40,013 bases of DNA. Origin: Hydrogenophaga sp. Its GTDB lineage: Bacteria > Pseudomonadota > Gammaproteobacteria > Burkholderiales > Burkholderiaceae_C. The notes beneath the pieces were generated by a model. That model was not told where the DNA came from and ran no database searches. It was given only the letters and a program-made list of their open reading frames with translations. Shown here in pieces: positions 26,154 to 35,262 of this stretch (positions are counted from its first letter, which is position 1; each line of letters starts with the position of its first letter). The position numbers and the translations under genes are program-made. Where the stretch lies: assembly GCF_026125825.1 (NCBI RefSeq), contig NZ_JAHCKK010000038.1, positions 1 through 40,013 on the forward strand, given 5' to 3'.

Positions 26154-27247
26154 TCGTTCACCGGGTATGCGCCCAGCACCTTGTAGAAGGCGCAGAGTCC
26201 TTTGAGTTCTTCCAGTGCGGCAGCCACGTGCGGTTGAGACGGGTGGCCGGCGATGTCGATGTAGAAGTAGTACTCCCACTGGCCCGACTTGGCCGGGCGC
26301 GACTCGAAGCGCGTCATGGACACGCCGTTGTTCTTCAACGGCACCAGGAGGTCGTGCACGGCACCGGGGCGGTTGGGCACCGAGACCACCAGGCTGGTGC
26401 AGTCGCGGCCGGATGCAGGCGGCATGGCCAGTGTCTGAGGCAGCGAGATCACGGCGAAGCGCGTGCGGTTGTACGCCTCGTCCTGGATCGCATGCGCCAC
26501 GATGTGCAGCCCGAACTGGGCGGCGGCGCGTTCACTGGCCAGGCCAGCCCAGGCGGGGTTTTCGGCCGCCAGCCGCGCGCCTTCGGCGTTGCTGGAGACA
26601 GCGCGGCGTTCGGCGTTCGGCAGGTGTTGCGTGAGCCAGTTCTGGCACTGGGCCAATGCCTGGGGATGGGCCATGACAACCTCGATGCCATCGAGGTGGT
26701 TGACCTGGCGCAGCAGGTTGTGGCGGATCAGCAGGCTGACTTCCCCCACAACGTGCACTGGCGAACGCAGGAACAGGTCGAGCGAGCGCGCCACCACGCC
26801 TTCGGTGGAGTTCTCCATGCCCACCACGCCGAACTGGGCTGTGCCGGCGGCGGTGGCGTGGAACACCTCGTCGAAGTTGGCGCAATAGATCAGGTTGGCC
26901 GCGCCACCAAAGAACTCGATGGCCGCCTGCTCACAGAAGGTGCCCTGCGGACCCAGCACGGCCACGCGCTGCGGCGCCTCCAGCGCCAGGCAGGCGGACA
27001 TGATCTCGCGCCAGATCGAGGCCACGTGCTGGTTGAGCAGCGGGCCCTGGTTGGCCCCCTGGATCTTCTCGATCACCTGGGCGACGCGGTCCGGCCGGAA
27101 GAAAGGCGAGCCCTCCGCGCGCTTGATGTCGCCGACCTGTTCGGCCACGCGAGCACGCTGGTTGAGCAGGGCCAGCAGTTGCTGGTCCAGCGCATCGATC
27201 TGCACGCGCAGTGCACCCAGGGCTTCGGACTGTGAGGGAAGGGTCAT
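26150..27247 (-). CDS. pheA: P-protein: chorismate mutase / prephenate dehydratase
   Basis: A 365-residue bifunctional enzyme of phenylalanine synthesis. Residues 10-90 are the AroQ chorismate mutase (LRVQIDALDQQLLALLNQRA, then IWREIMSACLALE). Residues 95-270 are the dehydratase: LGPQGTFCEQAA (98-109) and the catalytic NRTRFAVI with Thr262-Arg263-Phe264. Residues 282-360 are a regulatory ACT domain with PNRPGAVHDLL and TRFESRP (ESRP, 315-318), so feedback inhibition by phenylalanine is expected. The ATG at 27247 begins four bases after the serC stop, and the stop overlaps tyrA. Confidence 0.97.
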   Translation of the reverse strand: MTLPSQSEALGALRVQIDALDQQLLALLNQRARVAEQVGDIKRAEGSPFFRPDRVAQVIEKIQGANQGPLLNQHVASIWREIMSACLALEAPQRVAVLGPQGTFCEQAAIEFFGGAANLIYCANFDEVFHATAAGTAQFGVVGMENSTEGVVARSLDLFLRSPVHVVGEVSLLIRHNLLRQVNHLDGIEVVMAHPQALAQCQNWLTQHLPNAERRAVSSNAEGARLAAENPAWAGLASERAAAQFGLHIVAHAIQDEAYNRTRFAVISLPQTLAMPPASGRDCTSLVVSVPNRPGAVHDLLVPLKNNGVSMTRFESRPAKSGQWEYYFYIDIAGHPSQPHVAAALEELKGLCAFYKVLGAYPVNE

Positions 27248-27251
27248 CGGA

Positions 27252-28358
27252 TCAGACCTGTGTTTGTTCGAACTGGCGCATGTAGTCCACCAGCGCGCGC
27301 ACGCCTTCGATCGGCATGGCGTTGTAGAGGCTGGCACGCATGCCACCCACGGATTTGTGGCCCTTGAGCTGCAGCAGGCCCGCCGCCTTGGCGCCCGCGA
27401 GAAAGGCCTCGTTGCGCGATTCGTCGCGCAGAAAGAAAGGCACGTTCATGCGCGAGCGGCAGTCTTTGGCGACCTTGTTGCTGTAGAAGGCCGACTGGTC
27501 GATGAAGTCGTACAGCAGTTGGGCCTTGGTGATGTTGCGGGCTTCCATCGCCGCCACGCCGCTCAGGCCGCCTTCGGTCTGGCGCTTGAGCCACTGGAAG
27601 GTGAGGCCGGCCATGTAGATGGCGAAGGTCGGCGGCGTGTTGTACATGGAGTGGTTGTCGGCCACGGTCTTGTAGTCGAACGCACTGGGGCAGGCCTGCA
27701 GGGCGTGCCCCAGCAGGTCTTCGCGGACCACCACGAGCGTGAGACCGGCTGGACCCAGGTTCTTCTGGGCTCCGCCGAAGGCCAGGCCGACGCGCGACCA
27801 GTCCACGGGGCGTGAGGCCACATGCGACGAAAAATCGATCACCAGGGGCGCGTCGCTGCCCAGCGCTTTGAGGTCGGGCAACTCATGCACTTCGACGCCA
27901 TTGATGGTTTCGTTGCTGCACAGGTGCACGTAGCGCGCGCCGCGATCGAGTTGCCAGGAGGCCGGTGCGGGCAGGCTGGTGTGGTGGTCGGCTTCGTTGC
28001 TGGCGGCCACGCGGGCCGCGCAGTAGCGGCGCGCTTCCTTCAGCGACTTCTGGCTCCAGCTGCCGGTGACCACGAAGTCGACCGTTTCACCGCGCGAGAG
28101 GTTCAATGGAACGATGGCGTTTTCGGCCAGGCCACCGCCTTGCATGAAGAGAATGCGGAAATGCGCCGGCACGCAGAGCAGTTCGCGCAGGTCGGCTTCG
28201 GCGTTCTTGAGGATGACACCGAACTCCTGCCCTCGGTGGCTCATCTCCATCACGCTCATGCCACTGCCGTGCCAGTCGAGCATCTCGGCTGCCGCCTGCT
28301 GCAGCACCTCGGCGGGCATGGCTGCCGGGCCTGCGGAGAAGTTGTAGGGCCGTGCCAT
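27252..28358 (-). CDS. serC: Phosphoserine aminotransferase
   Basis: A 368-residue PLP enzyme of serine (and pyridoxine) synthesis. It opens [18 protein letters not shown] and carries SHRGQEF, the NETINGVE segment and the PLP-binding lysine, Lys199, in [13 protein letters not shown]. The C-terminal [20 protein letters not shown] is typical. The ATG at 28358 overlaps the gyrA stop (TGATG); a GTG one codon earlier is also in frame. Tight spacing to gyrA and pheA indicates one transcript. Confidence 0.97.
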   Translation of the reverse strand: MARPYNFSAGPAAMPAEVLQQAAAEMLDWHGSGMSVMEMSHRGQEFGVILKNAEADLRELLCVPAHFRILFMQGGGLAENAIVPLNLSRGETVDFVVTGSWSQKSLKEARRYCAARVAASNEADHHTSLPAPASWQLDRGARYVHLCSNETINGVEVHELPDLKALGSDAPLVIDFSSHVASRPVDWSRVGLAFGGAQKNLGPAGLTLVVVREDLLGHALQACPSAFDYKTVADNHSMYNTPPTFAIYMAGLTFQWLKRQTEGGLSGVAAMEARNITKAQLLYDFIDQSAFYSNKVAKDCRSRMNVPFFLRDESRNEAFLAGAKAAGLLQLKGHKSVGGMRASLYNAMPIEGVRALVDYMRQFEQTQV

Positions 28359-31009
28359 CACGGCTCGGTGCCTGCGTCGTCGGCTGCGTCCGCTGCGTTG
28401 GCATCGTCGCCCAGCTCCGGCACGTTGGCGTCGTTCTCCACGATGCGCTGCAAGCCCGAGAGCTCAGCGCCTTCGTCCAGGGCGATCAGCGTCACCCCTT
28501 GCGTGGCGCGACCCATTTCGCGGATCTCGGACACCCGGGTGCGCACCAGCACGCCCTTGTCGGTGATGAGCATGATTTCATCGTCGCTGTGCACCAGCGT
28601 GGCCGCCACGACCTTGCCGTTGCGCTCGCTCTGCTGGATCGCGATCATGCCCTTGGTGCCGCGCCCATGGCGGGTGTACTCGGCGATCGGCGTGCGCTTG
28701 CCATAGCCGTTGATGGTGGCGGTCAGCACGCTTTGCGCTTCGTCCTCGGCGACCAGCATGGCGATCACGCTCTGCGTGTCCTCGATCAGCATGCCGCGCA
28801 CGCCGCGCGCGTTGCGGCCCATCGGACGCACGTCGTTCTCGTCGAAACGCACGGCTTTGCCGCCATCGCTGAACAGCATCACGTCGTGCTGCCCGTCGGT
28901 CAGGGCCGCACCGATGAGGAAGTCGCCTTCGTCGAGGTCGACGGCGATGATGCCGGCCTTGCGCGGGTTGCTGAATTCATCGAGCGCCGTCTTCTTGACC
29001 GTGCCCATGGAGGTGGCCATGAACACATAGCGGTCGGAGGGGAAGCTGCGCATCTCGCCGGTCAGCGGCAGCACCACGTTGATCTTCTCGCCTTCCTGCA
29101 GCGGGAACATGTTGACGATCGGGCGGCCGCGCGAACCGCGCGAGCCGGCCGGCACTTCCCACACCTTGAGCCAGTACAGCCGGCCGCGGTTGGAGAAGCA
29201 CAGGATGTAGTCGTGCGTGTTGGCGATGAAGAGCTGGTCGATCCAGTCGTCTTCCTTGGTGGCCGTGGCCTGTTTGCCGCGGCCGCCGCGCTTTTGCGAA
29301 CGGTATTCCGACAGCGGCTGGCTCTTGATGTAGCCGCTGTGGCTGAGCGTGACCACCATGTCGGTCGGCGTGATCAGGTCTTCGGTGGCGAGGTCCTGTG
29401 CGTTGTGCTCGATCTCGCTGCGGCGCGCTCCGAGCTTGGTCTGGCCGAACTCCTGCTTCACGACGATGAGCTCGTCGCCAATGATGGTCGACACCCGCTC
29501 GGGCTTGGCCAGGATGTCCAGCAGGTCATCGATCTCGCCCATGACCTCCTTGTACTCGGCCACGATCTTGTCCTGCTCCAGGCCGGTCAGGCGCTGCAGG
29601 CGCATCTGGAGGATTTCCTGCGCCTGGGTCTCGGACAAGCGGTACAGGCCGTCGCCGCCCATGCCGAACTCGCGCTCCAGGCCGTCGGGCCGGTAGTCGT
29701 CGGCGTTGATCACCCCGCCATCGGCGCGCGTGCGGGTGAGCATCTCGCGCACCAGTTGGCTGTCCCAGGGGCGGGCCATGAGCTCGGCCTTGGCCACCGG
29801 CGGGGTGGGCGACTCGCGGATGATGCGGATGAACTCGTCGATGTTGGCCAGGGCCACGGCGAGACCTTCGAGCACGTGGCCGCGTTCGCGCGCCTTGCGC
29901 AGGTTGAACACCGTGCGGCGGGTCACGACCTCGCGGCGATGCTCCAGGAAGACCTGAACCAGGTCCTTCAGGTTGCACAGGCGCGGCTGGCCGTCGACCA
30001 GGGCCACCATGTTGATGCCGAAGGTGTCCTGCAGTTGCGTCTGCTTGTACAGGTTGTTGAGCACCACCTCCGGCACTTCGCCGCGCTTGAGTTCGATCAC
30101 CAGGCGCATGCCCGATTTGTCCGACTCGTCCTGGATGTGGCTGATCCCCTCGATCTTCTTTTCGTGGACGAGTTCGGCAATGCGCTCCTGCAGCGTCTTC
30201 TTGTTGACCTGGTAGGGCAGTTCGTCCACGATGATGGCCTGGCGCTGGCCACGATCAATGTCCTCGAAATGGCACTTGGCGCGCATCACCACGCGGCCCC
30301 GCCCGGTGCGATAGCCGTCCTTGACCCCATTGATGCCGTAGATGATGCCGGCCGTTGGAAAGTCGGGCGCGGGGATGATCTCCATCAGTTCGTCGATGGA
30401 AGCCTCAGGGCTCTTGAGCAAGTGCAGGCAGGCGTCCACCACCTCGTTGAGGTTGTGGGGCGGAATGTTGGTGGCCATGCCGACAGCGATGCCGGCCGAA
30501 CCGTTCACGAGCAGGTTGGGCAGGCGCGACGGCAGGACCAGCGGCTCTTTTTCCGAACCGTCGTAGTTGGGACCGAAGTTGACGGTCTCCTTGTCGATAT
30601 CTGCCAGCATTTCATGGGCGATCTTCGACAGGCGGATTTCCGTGTAGCGCATGGCCGCGGCGTTGTCGCCGTCGACCGAGCCGAAGTTGCCCTGTCCGTC
30701 CACGAGCATGTGCCGCAGCGAGAAGTCCTGCGCCATGCGCACGATGGTGTCGTACACCGCGCTGTCACCGTGCGGGTGGTACTTACCGATCACGTCGCCC
30801 ACGATACGGGCCGACTTCTTGTAGGGGCGGTTCCAGTCGTTGTTGAGCTCGTGCATCGCGAAAAGCACGCGCCGGTGCACCGGCTTGAGACCATCCCGCG
30901 CGTCGGGCAGGGCGCGCCCCACGATCACGCTCATGGCGTAATCGAGGTAGCTGCGCCTCATTTCCTCTTCAAGACTGATGGGCAGGGTCTCTTTGGCGAA
31001 CTGTGTCAT
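28358..31009 (-). CDS. gyrA: DNA gyrase subunit A
   Basis: An 883-residue type II topoisomerase subunit (E. coli 875). The active-site Tyr122 lies in [13 protein letters not shown]. The quinolone-resistance region [17 protein letters not shown] has Ser83 and Asp87, the susceptible form by E. coli numbering. The GyrA box QKRGGRGK in the start of the C-terminal beta-pinwheel is present, so negative supercoiling is expected. An acidic tail ends the protein. The ATG at 31009 begins [20 protein letters not shown]; a frame extending upstream lacks family sequence. It leads the supercluster and overlaps serC by one base. Divergent from the OmpA-family gene. Confidence 0.98.
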   Translation of the reverse strand: MTQFAKETLPISLEEEMRRSYLDYAMSVIVGRALPDARDGLKPVHRRVLFAMHELNNDWNRPYKKSARIVGDVIGKYHPHGDSAVYDTIVRMAQDFSLRHMLVDGQGNFGSVDGDNAAAMRYTEIRLSKIAHEMLADIDKETVNFGPNYDGSEKEPLVLPSRLPNLLVNGSAGIAVGMATNIPPHNLNEVVDACLHLLKSPEASIDELMEIIPAPDFPTAGIIYGINGVKDGYRTGRGRVVMRAKCHFEDIDRGQRQAIIVDELPYQVNKKTLQERIAELVHEKKIEGISHIQDESDKSGMRLVIELKRGEVPEVVLNNLYKQTQLQDTFGINMVALVDGQPRLCNLKDLVQVFLEHRREVVTRRTVFNLRKARERGHVLEGLAVALANIDEFIRIIRESPTPPVAKAELMARPWDSQLVREMLTRTRADGGVINADDYRPDGLEREFGMGGDGLYRLSETQAQEILQMRLQRLTGLEQDKIVAEYKEVMGEIDDLLDILAKPERVSTIIGDELIVVKQEFGQTKLGARRSEIEHNAQDLATEDLITPTDMVVTLSHSGYIKSQPLSEYRSQKRGGRGKQATATKEDDWIDQLFIANTHDYILCFSNRGRLYWLKVWEVPAGSRGSRGRPIVNMFPLQEGEKINVVLPLTGEMRSFPSDRYVFMATSMGTVKKTALDEFSNPRKAGIIAVDLDEGDFLIGAALTDGQHDVMLFSDGGKAVRFDENDVRPMGRNARGVRGMLIEDTQSVIAMLVAEDEAQSVLTATINGYGKRTPIAEYTRHGRGTKGMIAIQQSERNGKVVAATLVHSDDEIMLITDKGVLVRTRVSEIREMGRATQGVTLIALDEGAELSGLQRIVENDANVPELGDDANAADAADDAGTEP

Positions 31010-31053
31010 GAGCGAGGGAATAAGTGCGTAGATGGACCGGAGGGCAACCTGTG

Positions 31054-31059
31054 ATTTTA
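31054..31059 (-). promoter_or_regulatory. gyrA: Possible gyrA -10 element
   Basis: TAAAAT on the minus strand, 45 bases before the gyrA start, matches five of six bases of the sigma-70 -10 hexamer. A TTGTAG lies upstream but only 14 bases away, so the -35 is uncertain. Confidence 0.3.
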
Positions 31060-31178
31060 GACGGCGCGTTCTCCTACAACTTCTTGGGTCGTTTGTTGTA
31101 CATCCACAACGAATGAGGTGACCTGCTGTATCCGGCGACTGCGCTGCATTGGCCGGCGGGCCGGGCATTCCGTGCTTG

Positions 31179-31187
31179 TGGCACAAT
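31179..31187 (+). promoter_or_regulatory. Possible extended -10 promoter of the OmpA-family gene
   Basis: TGG followed by CACAAT (hexamer 31182-31187) fits an extended -10 with four of six hexamer matches. It would leave a leader of about 75 bases before the ATG at 31270. No good -35 is seen. Confidence 0.3.
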
Positions 31188-31269
31188 AAATTCCAGCGTT
31201 TTTAGTGGTGGTCACTTGAAGCGTCGTTCTTGTCACGCAGTCTGTCTGCGGCTTATATAGAGGAAAACC

Positions 31270-31917
31270 ATGAAAAAACTTAACAAAGTGGCAATGCTGT
31301 TGGCAACCGCCGCCATGGCAACGGCCGCCGGCGCCCAAACCATCGACAACTGGCGCAATGGCACCAGCGAGCTGGTCTGGAAAAACGGCACCAATGAACT
31401 CTGCTGGCGCGATGCCAACTGGACGCCCGCCACCGCCGCACAAGGCTGCGACGGTGCGATCGTGCCTGCCGCTGCACCTGCACCCGCTCCGGCCCCCGCT
31501 CCGGCTCCTGCCGCAGCACCGGCTCGCCCCGCTGCGCCTGCACCCGCTCCGGCACCCGTGGCATCCAAAGTGACCTACGCCGCTGACGCCTTCTTCGACT
31601 TCGACAAGGCTGTGCTCAAGCCCGAAGGCAAGGCCAAGCTGGACGATCTGGCTGGCAAGGTGTCCGGCATTGCTCTGGAAGTCGTGATTGCTGTGGGTCA
31701 CACCGACTCCACCGGCGCTGCCAGCTACAACCAGAAGCTCTCCAACCGCCGCGCTGAAGCCGTCAAGGCCTACCTGGTGAGCAAGGGCATCGAAAGCAAC
31801 CGCATCTACACCGAAGGCAAGGGCCTGACCCAGCCGGTGGCCGACAACGCCACCCGCGAAGGCCGCGCCAAGAACCGCCGCGTGGAAGTCGAAGTGGTCG
31901 GCACCCGCAAGAACTGA
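31270..31917 (+). CDS. OmpA-family peptidoglycan-associated outer-membrane protein
   Basis: A 215-residue secreted protein. The signal peptide [20 protein letters not shown] ends near residue 22 (AGA-Q). A short mature segment with Cys45 and Cys60, which could form a disulfide, precedes a Pro/Ala linker (about 66-98). Residues 101-213 are the OmpA C-terminal peptidoglycan-binding domain: [40 protein letters not shown] (with the Asp and Arg that hold diaminopimelate) and the closing [10 protein letters not shown]. It lacks the eight-stranded barrel of classical OmpA, so it is a small OmpA-like protein common in Burkholderiales. GAGGAAAA precedes the ATG. A UUCG-loop terminator follows. Confidence 0.94.
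   Translation: MKKLNKVAMLLATAAMATAAGAQTIDNWRNGTSELVWKNGTNELCWRDANWTPATAAQGCDGAIVPAAAPAPAPAPAPAPAAAPARPAAPAPAPAPVASKVTYAADAFFDFDKAVLKPEGKAKLDDLAGKVSGIALEVVIAVGHTDSTGAASYNQKLSNRRAEAVKAYLVSKGIESNRIYTEGKGLTQPVADNATREGRAKNRRVEVEVVGTRKN
31471..31554. repeat. Direct repeat encoding the Pro/Ala linker
   Basis: A 24-base unit at 31471-31494 recurs at 31531-31554 with one mismatch, exactly 60 bases apart and in frame, within a Pro-Ala tandem region. This is likely to vary in length between strains by slippage. Confidence 0.7.
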
Positions 31918-31936
31918 TTCCCTTCAGTTTCGGTCC

Positions 31937-31965
31937 AAAAACCGCGCTTCGGCGCGGTTTTTTTA
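31937..31965 (+). terminator. Rho-independent terminator after the OmpA-family gene
   Basis: An ACCGCGC/GCGCGGT stem (31941-31947, 31952-31958) is capped by TTCG, preceded by an A-run and followed by a long T-run. It lies 23 bases after the stop and before ubiG. Confidence 0.93.
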
Positions 31966-31987
31966 TTGTGCTGGTGATAATCGAAGC

Positions 31988-32695
31988 ATGAATCCGAACG
32001 TCAATGCCGATCCGGCCGAACTGGCCAAATTCTCCGACCTTGCCCATCGCTGGTGGGACCCAGACAGCGAATTCCGGCCCCTGCATCAGATCAATCCACT
32101 TCGCCTGGGTTGGATCGATGGATTGGCCGGATTGGCGGGCAAGCAGGTGCTCGATATTGGTTGTGGCGGCGGTATCCTGTCCGATTCGATGGCGCGCAAG
32201 GGGGCCGACGTGACGGGCATCGACCTGTCGGTCAAGGCGCTGCGGGTGGCGCAATTGCACGCGCTGGAAGCCGGCACCGCCAACGTCCGCTACCAGGAGA
32301 TCAGCGCGGAGGCGATGGCGCAGGAACGGCCGGGCGCGTTCGACGTGGTGACCTGCATGGAGATGCTGGAACATGTGCCCGATCCCGCCTCCGTGGTGCG
32401 CGCCTGCTCGACCTTGGTCAAGCCCGGCGGCTGGGTGTTCTTCTCAACCCTCAACCGCAGCGCCAAGGCCTTCCTGTTTGCCGTGCTTGGCGCGGAGTAC
32501 CTGCTCCAATTGTTGCCCAAGGGCACCCACGAGTATGCGAAGTTCATCCGGCCCAGCGAACTGGCGAGTCACTGCCGCGCCGCTGGCCTGGAACTCGATC
32601 AGACCCGGGGCATGGAATACAACCCGTTGACACAACGGTATTGGCTCAGCGCCGACACCAGCGTCAACTACCTGTTCGCGACGCGCAAGCCATGA
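31988..32695 (+). CDS. ubiG: Ubiquinone biosynthesis O-methyltransferase UbiG
   Basis: A 235-residue SAM-dependent methyltransferase for both O-methylations of ubiquinone synthesis. The N-terminal [20 protein letters not shown] is diagnostic, followed by the SAM motif [20 protein letters not shown] and the UbiG block [20 protein letters not shown]. The end [11 protein letters not shown]-like segment ([16 protein letters not shown]) also fits. The ATG at 31988 has only a weak ribosome site. Its stop overlaps gph as ATGA. Pairing of ubiG with gph is common in proteobacteria. Confidence 0.97.
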   Translation: MNPNVNADPAELAKFSDLAHRWWDPDSEFRPLHQINPLRLGWIDGLAGLAGKQVLDIGCGGGILSDSMARKGADVTGIDLSVKALRVAQLHALEAGTANVRYQEISAEAMAQERPGAFDVVTCMEMLEHVPDPASVVRACSTLVKPGGWVFFSTLNRSAKAFLFAVLGAEYLLQLLPKGTHEYAKFIRPSELASHCRAAGLELDQTRGMEYNPLTQRYWLSADTSVNYLFATRKP

Positions 32696-33363
32696 CCGTT
32701 TTCCAGGGGGTGCATGCCGTCCTGTTCGATCTGGACGGGACCTTGATCGACAGTGCGTCGGACCTCGGTGCCTCTGCCGACGGTATGCGGGTGCGCCGGG
32801 GCATGGCCTCGCTGCCGCTGGAGCAGTACCGGCCTCATGCCGGCTCCGGGGCGCGGGGCATGTTGCACGTGGCCTTCGGCATTGCGCCCGAGCATGAGGA
32901 CTACCCCGCGCTGAAGGAGGAGTTCTTCGGCGCCTACGAAGCGCGCATGACGCTGCGCACGGCGCCGTTCGATGGCGTGGGCGATCTGCTGGCCCGTCTT
33001 GTGAATGGCGGACTGCGCTGGGGCGTCGTGACCAACAAGTCGCAGCGGTTCACCGAGCCGCTTTCGAAGGCGATGGCGCTCTTCGACACCGCTTCTGTCG
33101 TGATCAGCGGCGATACCACGCCACACGCCAAGCCGCACCCCGAGCCCTTGCTGGAGGCGGCACGCCGCCTGCGGCTGTTGCCGAGCCAGTGCATTTACGT
33201 GGGCGATGACGAGCGCGACATCCGCGCGGGCAAGGCCGCTGGGATGCCGACGGTGGCGGCGCGCTACGGTTATCTCGGTTGGGGCGCCGATGTGACGACC
33301 TGGGGCGCGGACGCGGAGGTTTCTTCGCCCCTGCAGCTCTTGAAATTGCTGGAACTGCCTTAA
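32692..33363 (+). CDS. gph: HAD hydrolase, phosphoglycolate phosphatase (Gph)
   Basis: A 223-residue HAD-IA phosphatase. Motif I is FDLDGTLID with nucleophile Asp13 and Asp15; motif II is VVTNKS; motif [13 protein letters not shown]; motif [19 protein letters not shown]. It likely removes phosphate from 2-phosphoglycolate formed in DNA repair, as in other ubiG-linked Gph proteins; related N-acetylmuramate phosphatases cannot be excluded. The ATG overlaps the ubiG stop. The tmRNA gene begins 13 bases after its stop, so the tmRNA promoter must lie within its 3' end. Confidence 0.93.
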   Translation: MTVFQGVHAVLFDLDGTLIDSASDLGASADGMRVRRGMASLPLEQYRPHAGSGARGMLHVAFGIAPEHEDYPALKEEFFGAYEARMTLRTAPFDGVGDLLARLVNGGLRWGVVTNKSQRFTEPLSKAMALFDTASVVISGDTTPHAKPHPEPLLEAARRLRLLPSQCIYVGDDERDIRAGKAAGMPTVAARYGYLGWGADVTTWGADAEVSSPLQLLKLLELP

Positions 33364-33366
33364 ACT
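33340..33366 (+). promoter_or_regulatory. ssrA: Probable ssrA promoter inside the end of gph
   Basis: TTGAAA (33340-33345) and TAAACT (33361-33366) with a 15-base spacer end about ten bases before the mature tmRNA 5' end. The spacer is short, so the -35 is uncertain, but the position is constrained by the 13-base gap after gph. Confidence 0.4.
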
Positions 33367-33376
33367 CCTTGTTCCT

Positions 33377-33753
33377 GGGGCTGCACTGGTTTCGACGTGG
33401 GTTCGGACGCGCAGCAGGGCATGTCGAGGTTCTGTCACCTCGTTAATCCGCAGAAAAAAACCAACTGCAAACGACGAACGTTTCGCACTCGCCGCTTAAA
33501 CACCGGTGAGCCTCGCAACAGCAGGCCGATGGGCTGGGCAAGGGGGTCGAAAGACCTCCCGGCTGCGAGGTAATTTACATGGGCTGGCTCTGCGTCGGGC
33601 ACCTTGGCGCAGGGTGAGATTCAAGGATGCTGGCTTCCCGTTTAGCGTGCCACTGCGCGACTCGGGCGGCGAGACTCAAAACAGACGGCTACACATGTAG
33701 AACTGCTCGAAGAAGGCTTGCGGACGGGGGTTCGAATCCCCCCAGCTCCACCA
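33377..33753 (+). ncRNA. ssrA: tmRNA (transfer-messenger RNA)
   Basis: A one-piece tmRNA of about 377 bases that rescues stalled ribosomes with SmpB. The 5' end GGGGCTGCACTGGTTTCGAC and the 3' end GGTTCGAATCCCCCCAGCTC plus ACCA are diagnostic. The acceptor stem pairs GGGGCTG with CAGCTCC, including a G3-U70-type wobble, the alanine identity element. The tag frame is at 33467-33499. CCA is encoded. A terminator hairpin follows at 33763-33797. Confidence 0.98.
33467..33499 (+). other. ssrA: tmRNA tag reading frame
   Basis: Ten codons from the resume codon GCA to TAA encode ANDERFALAA, the degradation tag; the ALAA end is recognised by ClpXP-type proteases. This tag form is typical of betaproteobacteria. 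Confidence 0.95.
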
Positions 33754-33762
33754 CTATTGAAG

Positions 33763-33797
33763 AGCCCGCCCGGCCTCTGGCCCGGCGGGCTTTGTTT
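33763..33797 (+). terminator. Terminator after ssrA
   Basis: AGCCCGCC (33763-33770) pairs with GGCGGGCT (33784-33791), followed by TTTGTTT. It lies ten bases after the tmRNA CCA and between ssrA and the convergent DUF2062 gene. Confidence 0.85.
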
Positions 33798-33821
33798 CAG
33801 CCGTGCGCAACGCGGCCGCCA

Positions 33822-34409
33822 TCAGGCTGGCGGCGAAGAGCGCTGGCGCAGTCTGCGCTTGCGCTCCCAGCGCGTCTTGAGAATCCACAACCCGCTGATG
33901 AGGCCGTAGACGAGGAGTCCGCTCAAGGTGGCGATGATGGACAGGCCCACAGCCAACGGCTTGCCGGCTGTCCTGAGGTGCTCGAGGCCTCTGGCAGCGC
34001 GCTGCGTCCAGGTCGGCTTTGCCCCCTCGGTCTTCTCTGGTGCCTGCGTTATCTCGAGCTCGGCCATCGCCTCGCGCTCCGTCACGCTGGGCTCGCCCAG
34101 CACCACTTTGCCCAGCCGGTAGGCGCCGTAGTAGACCGGCGCGAAGGTCACCGGATTCGTCACGAAGGTGCTGGCGACCGCCATGGGCAGATTCGCTCTG
34201 AGCGCCACGGCAGCGGCGGCGGACAGGGGCATTTGGGCGATGGGGACGAGCAGCCCGAAGAAAATGCCCACGGCCACGCCCATGGCGATGCCTCTGCGGC
34301 TGAAGTGCCACAGCCGGGGCTGATGCAGCACCGGCCCCATCCAGCGCAGCCAGCGGTGATGGCGCAGGCCGTCCTGTGTGTTGAGCCAGTTCTTGATCCG
34401 TTGCTTCAT
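33822..34409 (-). CDS. DUF2062 domain-containing membrane protein
   Basis: A 195-residue protein with the DUF2062 pattern: basic N-terminus, HFSRRGIAMGVAVGIFFGLL (about 48-67) and VPIAQMPLSAAAAVALRANL, NPVTFAPVYYGAYRLG, then a late hydrophobic helix LAVGLSIIATLSGLLVYGLI and a basic tail. Function is unknown. The ATG at 34409 is the natural family start (MKQRIKNWL), without a clear ribosome site; longer upstream frames overlap the promoter of the next gene and have no similarity. Convergent with ssrA and divergent from the RsuA-type gene. Confidence 0.9.
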   Translation of the reverse strand: MKQRIKNWLNTQDGLRHHRWLRWMGPVLHQPRLWHFSRRGIAMGVAVGIFFGLLVPIAQMPLSAAAAVALRANLPMAVASTFVTNPVTFAPVYYGAYRLGKVVLGEPSVTEREAMAELEITQAPEKTEGAKPTWTQRAARGLEHLRTAGKPLAVGLSIIATLSGLLVYGLISGLWILKTRWERKRRLRQRSSPPA

Positions 34410-34497
34410 GCGCGAGCGTGAGGGCGCCGACGGAGGGCGGCCTGCCATTGAGGTGTGTCGCTGTCTGAGTCGCGTCAGCGGCGACAATTCCCGCACC

Positions 34498-35262
34498 ATG
34501 ATGCAATTGCAGGACATTCTTTTTTCACAGGGCTTCGGCACGCGCCGCATCTGCAGCGGTCTGGTGCAGCAGGGCCTGGTTTCGGTGGGTGAGGACAGCT
34601 CACCCTGCACCGATCCTTCGACGGCTTTCAAGGAGGAGGGGCTGGTGTTCCGGGTGCAGGGGGAGGTCTGGCATTACCACGCCCGTGCGTACCTCCTGCT
34701 TCACAAGCCTGCAGGCTACGAGTGCTCCCAGAAGCCCAGCACCTACCCCAGCGTCTACACCCTGTTGCCCGGACCCTTGCGCCAACGCGGAGGCGGCGCT
34801 GCCGCGGGCGTGCAGGCCGTCGGGCGGCTCGACCAGGACACCACGGGCCTGCTGCTGATGTCCGACGATGGCAAGTTCATCCACCGCATGACGTCACCGC
34901 GCCACCACGTGCCCAAGGTGTACGAAGCCCAGGTCAAGCATCCACTCGATGCCCGGCAGATCGCCCGCCTGCTGGAAGGGGTGGTGCTGGACGACGATCC
35001 CAAGCCTGTGAAGGCCCAGGCGTGTGAAGCCGTCAGCGAACATCACCTGCGGTTGACCTTGACGGAGGGCAAGTACCACCAGGTCAAGCGCATGGTGGCG
35101 GCCGTCGGCAACCGGGTGGAAGGCTTGCACCGGTCGTCCATCGGCGGTCTGGTGCTGTCGCCAGACCTCAAGGCGGGGCAGTGGCGATGGCTGACCGCCG
35201 CTGAAGTGCTGGCTCTCACGCAGAAAGCGCCCGGCGCGGCGAGCGCCCAGGGCGGGGCTTAG
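34498..35262 (+). CDS. rsuA: Pseudouridine synthase, RsuA/RluE-type
   Basis: A 254-residue rRNA pseudouridine synthase of the RsuA family, probably acting on 16S U516. It has a reduced S4-like N-terminus (MQLQDILFSQGFGTRRICSG), LLLHKPAGYECSQK, the catalytic Asp in AVGRLDQDTTGLLLMSDDG and the family end EGKYHQVKRMVAAVGNRVEG. The start is one of two successive ATGs (34498, 34501). An insert GGGAAAG near residue 140 is unusual. The symbol is by best fit within the RsuA/RluB/E/F group. The 3' end overlaps the convergent gene by four bases. Confidence 0.9.
   Translation: MMQLQDILFSQGFGTRRICSGLVQQGLVSVGEDSSPCTDPSTAFKEEGLVFRVQGEVWHYHARAYLLLHKPAGYECSQKPSTYPSVYTLLPGPLRQRGGGAAAGVQAVGRLDQDTTGLLLMSDDGKFIHRMTSPRHHVPKVYEAQVKHPLDARQIARLLEGVVLDDDPKPVKAQACEAVSEHHLRLTLTEGKYHQVKRMVAAVGNRVEGLHRSSIGGLVLSPDLKAGQWRWLTAAEVLALTQKAPGAASAQGGA

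Noticed and set aside
28352-31054. A 900-codon open frame antisense to gyrA
   Set aside because: Mirror of the codon bias of gyrA, no recognisable domain; gyrA itself is certain.
31471-31554. CRISPR-like repeat
   Set aside because: The repeat is inside a coding Pro/Ala linker, with two units only and no spacer structure.
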